In this document: positions 27,792 through 36,978 of the stretch, piece after piece
How positions within the stretch are numbered: the stretch's first letter is position 1
Layout: each line of letters starts with the position of its first letter
Origin: Shewanella canadensis
GTDB taxonomy: Bacteria > Pseudomonadota > Gammaproteobacteria > Enterobacterales > Shewanellaceae
Assembly (NCBI RefSeq): GCF_003966225.1
Contig: NZ_RXNU01000014.1
Coordinates: 1 to 64,000, forward strand
Length of the DNA stretch: 64,000 bases
Direction of reading: 5' to 3'
Position numbers and translations under genes: made by a program
Notes under the pieces: generated by a model
The model's database searches: none
The model's input: only the letters and a program-made list of their open reading frames with translations
Told to the model about the DNA's origin: nothing

Positions 27792-28607
27792 TTGAAACTA
27801 TTATCTTTACTGAAATCGCGTTTTCCACTTGGTCCCATGATGATGGGTTGGGCCATTTTAACCATCATACCAGCGATATTGTTGATATCTGATACCGCTC
27901 TATTTCCGCTATTGCCACTGAATTCACTATCGGCAGAGGGGCTGTTTTGGTTAACCTCATCGGGCACGGCTCCCTATGGAGTCGCAACGGTACTCTTTAT
28001 CTTATTGCTTAGTTACCATCGTCTCGCCAAAGCGGAGTTTATCAGCCTGTTTCTCACCATCTCTCTGGGTATGTGCACGACATTAGGGCTTAATCACTAC
28101 CTCAAGCCTTTCTTCAACGAGGCTCGCCCCAATGCGGTTTGGCTGGAGCAGCAATACCTGCTCAACACTGAAAACTTCTACACCCTAACGAAGGCAGAAC
28201 GCAAGGCACAGATGACGGCGTCACTCGAGCGACTCGAACACGCCGAAACAGACTTAGTCCTCTCTCCTCTAGTCAAACAACATTGGAAGAATGAGGTAGG
28301 TTTTGCCTTTCCCTCGGGCCACACGCTCTTCGCGATGACTCTCACCATGATAGCGAGTTACTACCTTCTGTTAGCAGGAAATCTGGTACTGCCGACGATA
28401 CTGTTCATTTGGAGCATCACCATGGGGTTCAGTCGCATGCTATTGGGTATGCATTGGTCTCAAGATGTACTGGCATCGACTGTGCTCGGCGGAGTGATTA
28501 GCCTATTCAGTCTATTCTTCATCCATAAAACCTTTCCCTATGGCGCTAAGGCCTATACAGATCTGAGCACCAAGTTACGACAGAAGCGGCTCACGCTCAA
28601 ACCTTGA
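27792..28607 (+). CDS. PAP2-family membrane phosphatase
   Basis: The 271-residue integral membrane protein has the three PAP2 phosphatase motifs: KPFFNEARP (105-113), PSGH (174-177) and SRMLLGMHWSQD (214-225). It is likely a lipid phosphatase of the PgpB/undecaprenyl-pyrophosphate phosphatase type, with the active site on the periplasmic face. The only usable start in this region is TTG at 27792; the next in-frame ATGs (near 27837) would remove residues before the first helix. Confidence 0.85.
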   Translation: MKLLSLLKSRFPLGPMMMGWAILTIIPAILLISDTALFPLLPLNSLSAEGLFWLTSSGTAPYGVATVLFILLLSYHRLAKAEFISLFLTISLGMCTTLGLNHYLKPFFNEARPNAVWLEQQYLLNTENFYTLTKAERKAQMTASLERLEHAETDLVLSPLVKQHWKNEVGFAFPSGHTLFAMTLTMIASYYLLLAGNLVLPTILFIWSITMGFSRMLLGMHWSQDVLASTVLGGVISLFSLFFIHKTFPYGAKAYTDLSTKLRQKRLTLKP

Positions 28608-28702
28608 TAATAACGGTCAGTGAAATAGATGCTAAAGGGGGGAGATAAGGCTATGCTATCCCCCTCAACAGTTAACCTCGAACTTTTACGAGACCCGATA
28701 AC

Positions 28703-29182
28703 ATGGCAGAGTTACAACTCGATCAGATAGATTTCGCTATTTTAAAACTGCTCCAGAGTCATGGAAAACTGTCTAATCAAGAACTGGCTGTAAAAATAGG
28801 TTTATCCCCCTCTCCATGCTCCAGACGTGTCAAGGCGCTGGAGGAGTCTGGTTTCATTGCAGGTTACGCCACACTGCTCTCGGCCGAGCATTTCAATCTG
28901 TCTTTGACCGCCTATGTTCAGGTGAGATTGGAGAAGCATTCACGCGAGATTTTAGAATCATTTGAAACTCTGGTTTGCGGTTACGATGAAGTACTCGAGT
29001 GCTGCCTGCTTACGGGTAGTGACGCAGATTACCAACTTAAGGTGCTGGTTGAAGATATGAGCCAATTTAAGGTTTTCCTGTTAGATAAGCTCACCACAGA
29101 TCCCCACATTGCCGGAGTACATTCAAGCTTTGTGCTCAAACAGGTGAAAAACCAAACCTGCATACCTCTCCCCCAGTCCTGA
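28703..29182 (+). CDS. Lrp/AsnC-family transcriptional regulator
   Basis: The 159-residue regulator has an N-terminal winged helix-turn-helix (about 5-60; LSNQELAVKIGLSPSPCSRRVKAL) and a C-terminal RAM/ACT-like effector domain (about 70-150). It is a single gene. Lrp-type proteins often sense amino acids, and the next gene downstream on the same strand encodes a Na+-dependent transporter of a family that carries amino acids; regulation of that gene is possible but unproven. Confidence 0.9.
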   Translation: MAELQLDQIDFAILKLLQSHGKLSNQELAVKIGLSPSPCSRRVKALEESGFIAGYATLLSAEHFNLSLTAYVQVRLEKHSREILESFETLVCGYDEVLECCLLTGSDADYQLKVLVEDMSQFKVFLLDKLTTDPHIAGVHSSFVLKQVKNQTCIPLPQS

Positions 29183-29521
29183 GTTTAATACCCACGAACT
29201 CAGTTCCCCAGATAGGTTATACCTATTGGTATTGTTGCTCAAAATATTGATGAGACTTCACTCCAAGCTGGCATTATTAGTTAGATTGGGCTCAAAATAG
29301 TAAATTAATTCAAACGCCATTTTCTTGCGTCAGTGACGACCACAAAAGCGTTCGGCGCAAACTTATGGCGCAAAACAACCAAAGATTGGAATATAAAATC
29401 ACAGAAGATGGGAATAGCGATTCAGATAGTCGAAATGTAACATATTTTCGACATAAAGCACCATTGACCAATAATGATAAACCTCTATCATGCGCCCTCT
29501 TGAAAACAGAAAGAGGCAGGC
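29183..29521. other. 339-bp intergenic region
   Basis: This is the spacer before the sodium-dependent transporter gene. A 61-codon frame inside it lacks a ribosome site and similarity to known proteins. I see no clear terminator or operator. Confidence 0.45.
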
Positions 29522-30877
29522 ATGGCCAGCACAAATTCAAATCACTTTAGCTCACGATTGGGCTTTATTATGGCGGCGGCTGGTTCAGCCGTTGGCGTCG
29601 GTAATATTTGGGGCTTCCCCACTCAAGCCGCAACCCATGGTGGTGGTGCCTTCCTGCTTGTATACCTGATACTGATCCTAATTTTAGGGTATCCAATGCT
29701 GGTTGCCGAGCTGATGATTGGACGTCACGGTCAGACTAACCCTGCCGATGCGATGGCTAAACTTGGCAACAACACGCTAAGTAAGAAAATCGGTAAAGCG
29801 ATCGGTTTCACCTCCATTGTCACCGCAACCTTGATCTGTACCTTCTACACTATATTGTCGGGTTGGTTTGTCAGCTTTGCCCTGGCACCAGTAGCGGAAA
29901 TCTTTGGTTTTACGGCGGCATCTGATTGGTTAATGGATTTCTCCCTATCACGTAATCTGCTCTTCACAACCATCTTCATCTTGATGGTTATCTACGTGAT
30001 ACGCCAGGGAGTACAGCAGGGGATCGAACGCTGGTCCAAACGCTTAATGCCACTGCTTCTGATGATATTGGTATTAGGGGTGGGCTATATCTTGACTCTA
30101 CCCGGTGCGATGACAGGGCTTAAAGTACTATTAGTTCCCGACTTTTCCCGAGTCTGGGATCCCGATGTTCTCGTCGGTGCTCTGGGGCAAACCTTCTTCT
30201 CCCTGACCATAGGTACAGGTGCCATGATGGTCTACGGCGCTTATTTAAATAAGAATGAACACTTGGGTAAGCTAACGGCCTATGTGACCCTTACCGATAC
30301 CAGTGTGGCCTTCCTGGCCGCACTCATGATTATCCCGGCTATGTATGTGGCTCAACACAATGGGGTGCAGATCTTCGGTGAAGATGGCAGCCTGTTAAAC
30401 TCAGACACCTTAGTGTTTACTGTGCTACCCGCGCTGTTTGATACCTTAGGGGGCAACTTACAATACCTGCTGGCCTTTATCTTCTTCGTGCTAATGACCA
30501 TAGCAGGCCTGACATCTGCAATTTCGATTGTCGAAGTGCCCACCAGCTATCTGATGGAGAAAAGGGATATGGGGCGTAACAAGGCCACTTATCTGGTTGG
30601 CGCACTGATTATTGTCTTATCCCTTACCGTGGTAATGAACTTTGAGCATCTGTTTAGCTTTATGATCACGTTAACCACCGAACGCGCACAGCCACTCATC
30701 GCCTTAGGTATCGCCATCTATCTGGGTTGGGTATGGCAGAGAAACAGCCTGCTTCAAGAGATCCAGGCTCAGGATGGCGTCGATAGCAAAAGCTTGTTCT
30801 GGCGTGTCTGGCCCGTTTATGTGAAATTTATCTGCCCACTACTTATAACGCTCATTATCGTCCAGCTGTTTAAATAG
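29522..30877 (+). CDS. Sodium-dependent transporter, NSS/SNF family
   Basis: The 451-residue protein has eleven to twelve hydrophobic helices and starts with the NSS hallmark (RLGFIMAAAGSAVGVGNIWGFP), which forms Na+ and substrate sites in helix 1. The second conserved segment (TFFSLTIGTGAMMVYGAY) is helix 6. Bacterial members carry amino acids such as Leu, Trp or Tyr. It is monocistronic. The substrate is undetermined. Confidence 0.92.
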   Translation: MASTNSNHFSSRLGFIMAAAGSAVGVGNIWGFPTQAATHGGGAFLLVYLILILILGYPMLVAELMIGRHGQTNPADAMAKLGNNTLSKKIGKAIGFTSIVTATLICTFYTILSGWFVSFALAPVAEIFGFTAASDWLMDFSLSRNLLFTTIFILMVIYVIRQGVQQGIERWSKRLMPLLLMILVLGVGYILTLPGAMTGLKVLLVPDFSRVWDPDVLVGALGQTFFSLTIGTGAMMVYGAYLNKNEHLGKLTAYVTLTDTSVAFLAALMIIPAMYVAQHNGVQIFGEDGSLLNSDTLVFTVLPALFDTLGGNLQYLLAFIFFVLMTIAGLTSAISIVEVPTSYLMEKRDMGRNKATYLVGALIIVLSLTVVMNFEHLFSFMITLTTERAQPLIALGIAIYLGWVWQRNSLLQEIQAQDGVDSKSLFWRVWPVYVKFICPLLITLIIVQLFK

Positions 30878-30901
30878 GTAGCTCCACCGACTCATCCTTA
30901 A

Positions 30902-30929
30902 GCCACTGAGACCAAATAGTCTCGGTGGC
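30902..30929 (+). terminator. Hairpin after the NSS transporter
   Basis: An 11-bp stem (GCCACTGAGAC against GTCTCGGTGGC, with one G-T pair) has a 6-nt loop. No T-run follows, so termination here is uncertain. Confidence 0.4.
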
Positions 30930-31100
30930 GTCATCCACAGATAACTGAGTGAAATTTCAACAAGCAGACAGTGGCAACGAATGGAGATGTGAGAGAGATC
31001 AATTTAAGCTGTGACACATTGTCGCACAACTTACCTTTCCCTTTGTTAACAAGCTAAACATCTGCGAAAAAGACGCAACTAAAAATAAAAGAGCGTCGCC

Positions 31101-33104
31101 ATGAAACATAAAACAATAACACTGGCCTCAGTGATCACCGCAACCATAAGTATTCCAACTCTGGTTTTCCCTCAGACAGCCCTTGCCGAGGATGAGCCCA
31201 GAAACTGTGAAGACCGTCGATGTGACGACTATATCGTCATCACAGGTGAGTTGATGCGCGAGCCGACAAAGGTCGTTACCGATCCCAAGAAGCCAAGGCT
31301 CCCTCTCCCCTCATATGACGGTGCAGGATTCCTGAAAACCATTCCCGGATTCAGTATCGGTCGAAAAGGGGGGGCCGGTGGCGATCCATCCTTAAGAGGC
31401 ATGGGCGGCTCACGCATCAGCATCGTCGATGATGGCCAGCATGTGTATGGCACCTGTGGTGGACGTATGGATCCGCCGACGGCCTATATCTACCCGGAAG
31501 CCTATGACAGCATCACAGTGATCAAGGGGCCACAAACCGTAAAATATGGTCCGGTTGGCTCCGCCGGAACCGTTTTGTTTGAAAAAGATAGACATAGCTT
31601 TGTCGAACCCGGCGTTGAGGGGCGGGCCAGTGTCACCGCCGGCAGTTTCGAACGACAAGACTATATTGTCGAGCTGAAAGCCGGTGATGAGACCCATTAT
31701 CTCGATCTGGATATCAATCAATCCAGCAGCGATCACTACCAAGATGGTGACGGAAACACGGTGCAATCCAGCTACGATCGTAACAACTACAATATCGCTC
31801 TGGGGTGGACCCCAACAGACACCAGTGTTATTGAACTCGCTTATGGTAAGTCTGATGGTGAAGCCGAGTACGCCGACAGGGCCAATAAAGCCCGGGTGAT
31901 CAATAATGAAAATGTCACCCTGTTGACTCAGTTCGAGTTCGACTCAGAGCTAATTCGCGAAGTCGAGTTTCAGGCCTACACCAATAAGAACGACCATATT
32001 ATGGATCAGTTCGATCAAGGGGTGAACTCCGGAGTCAATGTTCGCCGCAAAACCTCAGGGGGTCACTTCTGGCTGGAGCTCACACCCAGTGAGGATTTAG
32101 AGGCTACCTTAGGTATCGATTACATGCAGAGTACCCACGAGGGACGTAGCATCAATCCTGAGTTTGATAACGGCCTCGACGACCTGCTATCTAAACCATT
32201 TAAAGATAATATGCGCTATGACAACATGGGGATATTTATCGAAGCCGACTATGCATTAGGAGGAGGAAATCTACTCTCAGGCTTACGCTTCGACCATTGG
32301 GATACTGAACTCTTTGTCGCGCAGACGGGTAAACGTAGTGACGACCTGATCAGCGGTTTCATTCGTTATGAATATCTCAATGGTAATAACCAATACTACT
32401 TAGGCACGGGTCATGCACAGCGGATCCCCGATTACTGGGAGATCATGAAGGCCAGCCCGGATAATCTCTCCACCAAGGCATTCGATCTCGAGCCAGAGAA
32501 GACAACTCAATTGGACATTGGCTGGATATATCAAGCCGATATCGAAATATCGACCTCACTCTATTATGGCAAGGTCGATGATTACATCTTGGTTGACTCC
32601 AATACACCAATGACCAGCGCCTATAATGTCGATGCGACCATATGGGGCGGCGAAGTTGGCATAACCTACCCATTTACAGAGCAGTGGTCGGCACAAACGA
32701 CACTTAGTTATAGCCATGGAGAAAATGACACTCAGGATACCCCTCTGGGACAGATCTCTCCTATGGAGGGGCGTGTATCGGTCAATTATGAGGGAGAAGA
32801 GTGGACGGCGGGACTGTTCTGGCGTGTTGTTGCGGCTCAGGATCGAGTCTCTATCGGTCAAGGCAATATCTCTGGCCAGGATCTGGCAGAGAGCAGTGGC
32901 TTCGGCACACTCGCTATCAATGGATCATGGAAGCATGGCGACGCGGTTTTAGTGAGTTTCGGTATCGAAAACCTGTTTGATATCACCTATGCCGAGCATG
33001 TGAGTCGCTCTGGTGCAGGTAACGATATCCCAGGTAGTGAGCCGATGTTTCAGGTCAATGAACCCGGTCGTACCGCATGGGTGAAAATGGACTATACCTT
33101 CTAA
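31101..33104 (+). CDS. TonB-dependent copper receptor (NosA/OprC family)
   Basis: The 667-residue outer-membrane receptor has a signal peptide (cleavage near ALAE), a plug domain (about 55-175; IKGPQTVKYGPVGSAGTVLFE) and a beta-barrel ending in aromatic Phe (MDYTF). A Cys/Asp-rich start (NCEDRRCDD) and the plug motif GTCGGRMDPPTAY are characteristic of copper receptors of the NosA/OprC type, which load copper for periplasmic enzymes. No copper-enzyme genes are adjacent. Confidence 0.88.
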   Translation: MKHKTITLASVITATISIPTLVFPQTALAEDEPRNCEDRRCDDYIVITGELMREPTKVVTDPKKPRLPLPSYDGAGFLKTIPGFSIGRKGGAGGDPSLRGMGGSRISIVDDGQHVYGTCGGRMDPPTAYIYPEAYDSITVIKGPQTVKYGPVGSAGTVLFEKDRHSFVEPGVEGRASVTAGSFERQDYIVELKAGDETHYLDLDINQSSSDHYQDGDGNTVQSSYDRNNYNIALGWTPTDTSVIELAYGKSDGEAEYADRANKARVINNENVTLLTQFEFDSELIREVEFQAYTNKNDHIMDQFDQGVNSGVNVRRKTSGGHFWLELTPSEDLEATLGIDYMQSTHEGRSINPEFDNGLDDLLSKPFKDNMRYDNMGIFIEADYALGGGNLLSGLRFDHWDTELFVAQTGKRSDDLISGFIRYEYLNGNNQYYLGTGHAQRIPDYWEIMKASPDNLSTKAFDLEPEKTTQLDIGWIYQADIEISTSLYYGKVDDYILVDSNTPMTSAYNVDATIWGGEVGITYPFTEQWSAQTTLSYSHGENDTQDTPLGQISPMEGRVSVNYEGEEWTAGLFWRVVAAQDRVSIGQGNISGQDLAESSGFGTLAINGSWKHGDAVLVSFGIENLFDITYAEHVSRSGAGNDIPGSEPMFQVNEPGRTAWVKMDYTF

Positions 33105-33136
33105 ACCCAAGTGCTTTGTTAGCTTGGTAATTAACT

Positions 33137-33166
33137 CCCGTATCCGAACGGTCGTCCGGGTACGGG
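33137..33166. terminator. Hairpin between convergent receptor and MBL genes
   Basis: A GC-rich hairpin (CCCGTATCCG pairing with CGGGTACGGG, one mismatch) sits between two convergent stop codons. It lacks a T-run. Confidence 0.4.
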
Positions 33167-33183
33167 GTCAATAAACCTAAACA

Positions 33184-34620
33184 TCACGGCTTTATCCAGG
33201 TCAATTCAGGTAACGCATTCAGGTCGAGCTTGTCACCATAGGCGGCAATAGCGAGGGCTTGTGGGCAAGTGCTGTTTTCCTGCCGCAATTTATCGACCAG
33301 CCCCTCTTGCGCCTCTGACTCACCATGCACCAAGACGAGTGGTGGCCTCTCTTTAAAATGACGATACCAGCGTATCAACTCGGCTTGATCCGCATGTGCA
33401 GAGAGGCCGCCGATCGTATGAATAGCCGCTGCAACCTCTATGCTCTTACCGTTAATCGTGAGCTGTTTGGCCCCATCTACTAACAATCGACCCGGAGTGC
33501 TAATGGCCTGATAACCACAGATGATCACATCACACTCACTGCGCCAGAGATTATGCTCCAGATGGCATCGAATACGCCCACCATTACACATACCACTACC
33601 GGCAATGATGATATGTCCCTTATGTATATCGTTGAGCAGCATAGACTCGTCGGTGCTGAGAATAAACTCTACATTGGATAACAAGGGATGTTGCCCGGGA
33701 TGCATACGGGTAAACCGCTTAAAGTCATCGTCCATCAAGGGATAATTATTCAGATAGACACTCGTCGCTTCTATCGCCATGGGGCTATCGAGACAGATTT
33801 TCCAACGAGACAGATCCCACTCCTTTGCGTACAGGTGAAACAGATAAAGCAGCTCTTGTGCACGCCCCACCGAGAATGCCGGCAGAAGAATATTGCCATG
33901 GCTCTCGCTTATAGCTTTGGCAAAAATCTGTTTAAGCTCTTCGATCGTGTCATCCCAACTGCGATGCATTCGGTTACCGTAGGTGCTCTCCATCATCACT
34001 AGGTCGGCACTGTCGACAGTACTGGGGTCTTCCAATAAGGGCATACCCGCACGGCCTAAGTCGCCACTGAAAACCAGCTTCTTTTGCTCAACTCCTTCCC
34101 CTAAGAAAAGCTCGACTATCGCCGATCCCAATATATGGCCGGCATCCGACAGACAGATATCGACATGGGGGATGATCCGGGTCATATCGCCATAATCCAG
34201 CAACACAAACTGTGCCATGGCCCTATCGACATCCTCTTCAATAAAGAGGGGCTCGATGGGCTCCATCTCCTGCTTGACCCGCTTCTTATTCAACCTTTCC
34301 GCATCACGTCGCTGCAGCATGGCCGCATCTTTTAGCATGATGGCACACAGCTCTGCGGTCGCTTTATGGGTAAAGATAGGGCCAGAGAATCCGGACTTAA
34401 CCAGTAGAGGAAGACGACCGGAATGGTCGATATGAGCATGACTTAATACGACGGCGGCAATGGCCTTAGGATCGAACAGGAATGGCTCATGGTTACGTAG
34501 CTGGTCAGCCTTCCCTCCTTGAATAAGTCCACAGTCTAACAGCAGTTGCTGGCCATTCACCTCCAGCAGATGACAAGAGCCGGTGACCTCTTGCGTCGCC
34601 CCTAAAAACTGCAGCGTCAT
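33184..34620 (-). CDS. Metallo-beta-lactamase/beta-CASP RNA-processing-type hydrolase
   Basis: The ~478-residue protein has an N-terminal MBL domain (HAHIDHSGRLP, DAGHILGS, FSGDLGR), an inserted beta-CASP domain (about 200-350; LLPAFSVGRAQELLY) and a C-terminal RNA-specificity (RMMBL) segment with HIGGLSAHADQ-like residues (HTIGGLSAHADQAEL). The family includes RNA endo/exonucleases of the CPSF73 type. Of two close ATGs, 34620 is better spaced (8 nt) from AAGG than 34626. It is a single gene; the physiological RNA target is unknown. Confidence 0.88.
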   Translation of the reverse strand: MTLQFLGATQEVTGSCHLLEVNGQQLLLDCGLIQGGKADQLRNHEPFLFDPKAIAAVVLSHAHIDHSGRLPLLVKSGFSGPIFTHKATAELCAIMLKDAAMLQRRDAERLNKKRVKQEMEPIEPLFIEEDVDRAMAQFVLLDYGDMTRIIPHVDICLSDAGHILGSAIVELFLGEGVEQKKLVFSGDLGRAGMPLLEDPSTVDSADLVMMESTYGNRMHRSWDDTIEELKQIFAKAISESHGNILLPAFSVGRAQELLYLFHLYAKEWDLSRWKICLDSPMAIEATSVYLNNYPLMDDDFKRFTRMHPGQHPLLSNVEFILSTDESMLLNDIHKGHIIIAGSGMCNGGRIRCHLEHNLWRSECDVIICGYQAISTPGRLLVDGAKQLTINGKSIEVAAAIHTIGGLSAHADQAELIRWYRHFKERPPLVLVHGESEAQEGLVDKLRQENSTCPQALAIAAYGDKLDLNALPELTWIKP

Positions 34621-34842
34621 TCTCATATCCTTGGCCTATTTTTTTTGTCCCATCTTAATTTAAGAATAGACTATCTCCTTACCTGTCAAAGAAAAACAGC
34701 AAATAATCAGCCTTACTTTCAGGTAAAAAAAAAGCATAATTCTTGCCTCATAAAACGCTGTGAGCCATCGGGTTTTCGCATCAGAATATAGAGCCGGCAG
34801 CGACTATACTTAAGGTTCGAGTACTCATGAGGAGAGTAAAAG

Positions 34843-35280
34843 ATGAAAAGCATAATGGTCATTCTGATCTGCTTAATGTTAGGAACTACCTCTATAAACC
34901 TATCGGTGGCCGGTGAACTGCATGAAGCCATTTCTAAGGGAGAAATTAACCGGGTTGAGGTATTAATTGAGAAAGGCAGCGATGTGAACGCAAAAGATGA
35001 GAACGGGAGTTATCCTCTCAATTATGCCGCCGCTTACAATCGAGTCGATATGATTCACCTGCTGCTGAAGAGGGGCGCTGAGATCAGTGCACAGAGTGCG
35101 GTAGGTGACACGGCTCTGCACTGCGCAACGCGTTATGGTGGCGGTGAGATCGCAACAATAAAGCCCTTATTAGACGCGGGCGTGATTAAAGAGCTAAAGA
35201 ATACGGAGGGAAAGACCGCCTTAGATTATGCCAAAGATAAAAATCAGCAAGAGGCGATTAAGTTGCTTCATTCGCAATAG
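34843..35280 (+). CDS. Exported ankyrin-repeat protein
   Basis: The 145-residue protein has a cleavable signal peptide (about 1-23, ending SVAGE) followed by about four ankyrin repeats (DENGSYPLNYAAAYNRVDMIHLLLKRGA, in part, is repeat 2). GAGGAGA before the ATG is a strong ribosome site. Periplasmic ankyrin proteins are often partners of neighbouring enzymes, but no partner is evident here. Confidence 0.85.
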   Translation: MKSIMVILICLMLGTTSINLSVAGELHEAISKGEINRVEVLIEKGSDVNAKDENGSYPLNYAAAYNRVDMIHLLLKRGAEISAQSAVGDTALHCATRYGGGEIATIKPLLDAGVIKELKNTEGKTALDYAKDKNQQEAIKLLHSQ

Positions 35281-35319
35281 TATTCCTACAGAATAGATAA
35301 CTCCTATAAAGCAAAACAG

Positions 35320-35353
35320 CAGTATTAGACAAAGTTCCAATACTGTTTTTTTT
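35320..35353 (+). terminator. Terminator of the ankyrin gene
   Basis: The stem CAGTATT/AATACTG has a 12-nt loop and eight following T residues, 40 bp after the stop codon. Confidence 0.75.
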
Positions 35354-35397
35354 AGCAGTGGCAATAGTCATTCTAATTAAGGTGTCAGGCCCTGACC

Positions 35398-36167
35398 TCA
35401 CTCATCCACGCCCCAGCGACACACTCCTTTGATATTGACCTGGGCTCCCAGACGTTGGTAAAAATTAATCGCCTGATGATTATCCTGGTCGACTTCCCAC
35501 TTCAAACGTTTAACTCCCGCCATTTGACACACAGCTCTGGCCTTTATCATCAAGGCTTCACCGACTCTTTGGCCTCGATACTCCTCCCATACAAAAACAT
35601 CATCGATATTCATGTATGAAGAACCCAGCCAAATCGAGTAGTTCCAGGTGTAGGATACATATCCCGCGACCTTATTATCAACCTCGGCGAGCAAGACACC
35701 GAATTTAGGCGACGGACCAAAACCCGACTCTTCCAGTTCACGCTTACCGGTAACAACATATTGCTCTTCGCCGTGATGTCTCGCGATCGCCAGTATTAAT
35801 ACCAATTGTATTAAGTACCTGACCATTCAGCGAGAATTCAAAGCTCTGTAGGCAAGTAGGATGATTGAAGCTAATAGTTATTCTCGGCAACAAGCTCCTG
35901 CGTTGCTCTACCTCCTAAATCCATTTAGTCGTATATCGAAAGCATCCAGTGCAGCATATAGGGCTTTGAAACTCGCACTACGTGAGCCCCTCTGGCTTCC
36001 CACTTCTGCTTTGCATTGACTTAAAAGGGAATAACCATTTCCTCATCAATGCGCCTTGAATTGAAAATCCTGAGGGGCTCTGAATTGGTTAATTATTTAA
36101 TGCAATTGGTATAGTCATAAACGACATCCAGATCTTTCAGTGTTGCTTCTCTTACCGTTAATGCCAT
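35398..36167 (-). pseudogene. GNAT N-acetyltransferase gene split by a MITE-like insertion
   Basis: The 3' part (35398-35798) encodes most of a GNAT domain (AGYVSYTW, EEYRGQRVGEALM, NFYQRLGAQ). The true 5' part lies on the other side of the element: ATG at 36167 with AGGAG 8 nt before it, encoding MALTVREATLKDLDVVYD, a typical GNAT N terminus. Deleting exactly 35799-36112 (314 bp) rejoins the frame as VYD-LILAIAR and gives a 151-residue protein of normal size. The 142-codon frame now present starts inside the element and lacks the first GNAT strand, so activity is doubtful. Confidence 0.88.
35799..36112. mobile_element. MITE-like element, 314 bp, with terminal inverted repeats
   Basis: The ends ATACCAATTGTATTAA and (reverse complement) ATACCAATTGCATTAA match at 15 of 16 positions. 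Similarity continues inward for another ~17 nt (ACC then ATTCAG). There is no transposase ORF inside. No clear target duplication is visible at the junctions. It interrupts the GNAT gene, which fixes its boundaries. I infer a non-autonomous element moved by a transposase encoded elsewhere. Confidence 0.8.
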
Positions 36168-36255
36168 CGGCTATTCTCCTTGAACTGGGTTTTACCTAAA
36201 CCTTAAATAACTAGAACTTAAATAGCGAAACCATAAGCAGCTTAACCACGAGTAG

Positions 36256-36870
36256 TTATGCATACTGCTTCAAAATCATCTGCACAGCAGTCTGCGTGAT
36301 TAAGGCCACCTCCTCATCACCCGGGAAATCTGCACCCTGTACTAACTGTGGCCAAAAACAGAATGCCTTAATCACCCCCGTAAACTGGGTCACTAAGATC
36401 TCCGGGGACTGACAGTTAAGCGCACCGGCATCTACCGCACTATGGAACCAGCTGCTCAGAGGCGACTCCTGCTTACTGAACTCTTCCATTGCACCTTGGA
36501 TCAAAGCCGGGGAATGTATGGCTTCGGCAATAATGACCCTTGCCATATCCATAAAGGCCTGAGATCTCAGCAGTGCTATCTCATAGTCCACCAGCTGCTG
36601 CAGCTGTTCCTCTAACCCTATATCATTTGAAAAATTAAGATGCTCAAAGGAACACAGTAGAGCCATCATCTCCAGAATAATGGCGCTAAATAACACCTCT
36701 TTACTGGAAAAATGATTATAAACCGTACGTTTAGAGACCTCTGCAGATCTGGCAACATCGTCCATGCTCGTCGCCTTAAAGCCCTTTGCCTGAAACTCCG
36801 CCATCGCAGCCTTTAAGATTGCGCCACGCTTAAGCTCGGAACGTGAAATTTTTTTCTCTACCATTTTCAA
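36256..36870 (-). CDS. TetR-family regulator
   Basis: The 204-residue protein has an N-terminal HTH (about 12-58; TSMDDVARSAEVSKRTVYNHFSSKE) and a C-terminal TetR_C domain. It is divergent from an MBL-fold hydrolase gene, with an operator-like inverted repeat between them, so it probably represses both genes. A second in-frame ATG occurs two codons in (36864). Confidence 0.88.
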   Translation of the reverse strand: MKMVEKKISRSELKRGAILKAAMAEFQAKGFKATSMDDVARSAEVSKRTVYNHFSSKEVLFSAIILEMMALLCSFEHLNFSNDIGLEEQLQQLVDYEIALLRSQAFMDMARVIIAEAIHSPALIQGAMEEFSKQESPLSSWFHSAVDAGALNCQSPEILVTQFTGVIKAFCFWPQLVQGADFPGDEEVALITQTAVQMILKQYA

Positions 36871-36939
36871 ACTCTTAATCTTTCAAATTGAACTCACTGA
36901 GCTTATTTTACACTGACAAGTTTACTTTTACACGATTTT

Positions 36940-36966
36940 AAGTAAACTACACCGTATAGTTTACTT
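36940..36966. promoter_or_regulatory. TetR operator candidate
   Basis: The perfect 10-bp arms AAGTAAACTA and TAGTTTACTT have a 7-bp spacer, ending 12 bp before the hydrolase ATG. A third half-site (AGTTTACTT) sits at about 36920. The placement suits repression by the divergent TetR protein. Confidence 0.75.
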
Positions 36967-36978
36967 GCGAGCTGAATT

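Noticed and set aside
29365-29550. 61-codon ORF before the NSS transporter
   Set aside because: It overlaps the transporter start in another frame, has no ribosome site and no similarity. It is possible but not supportable.
31008-31030. CRP-like sequence TGTGACACATTGTCGCACA before the copper receptor
   Set aside because: The spacing and second half-site deviate from consensus, so it is too weak to list.
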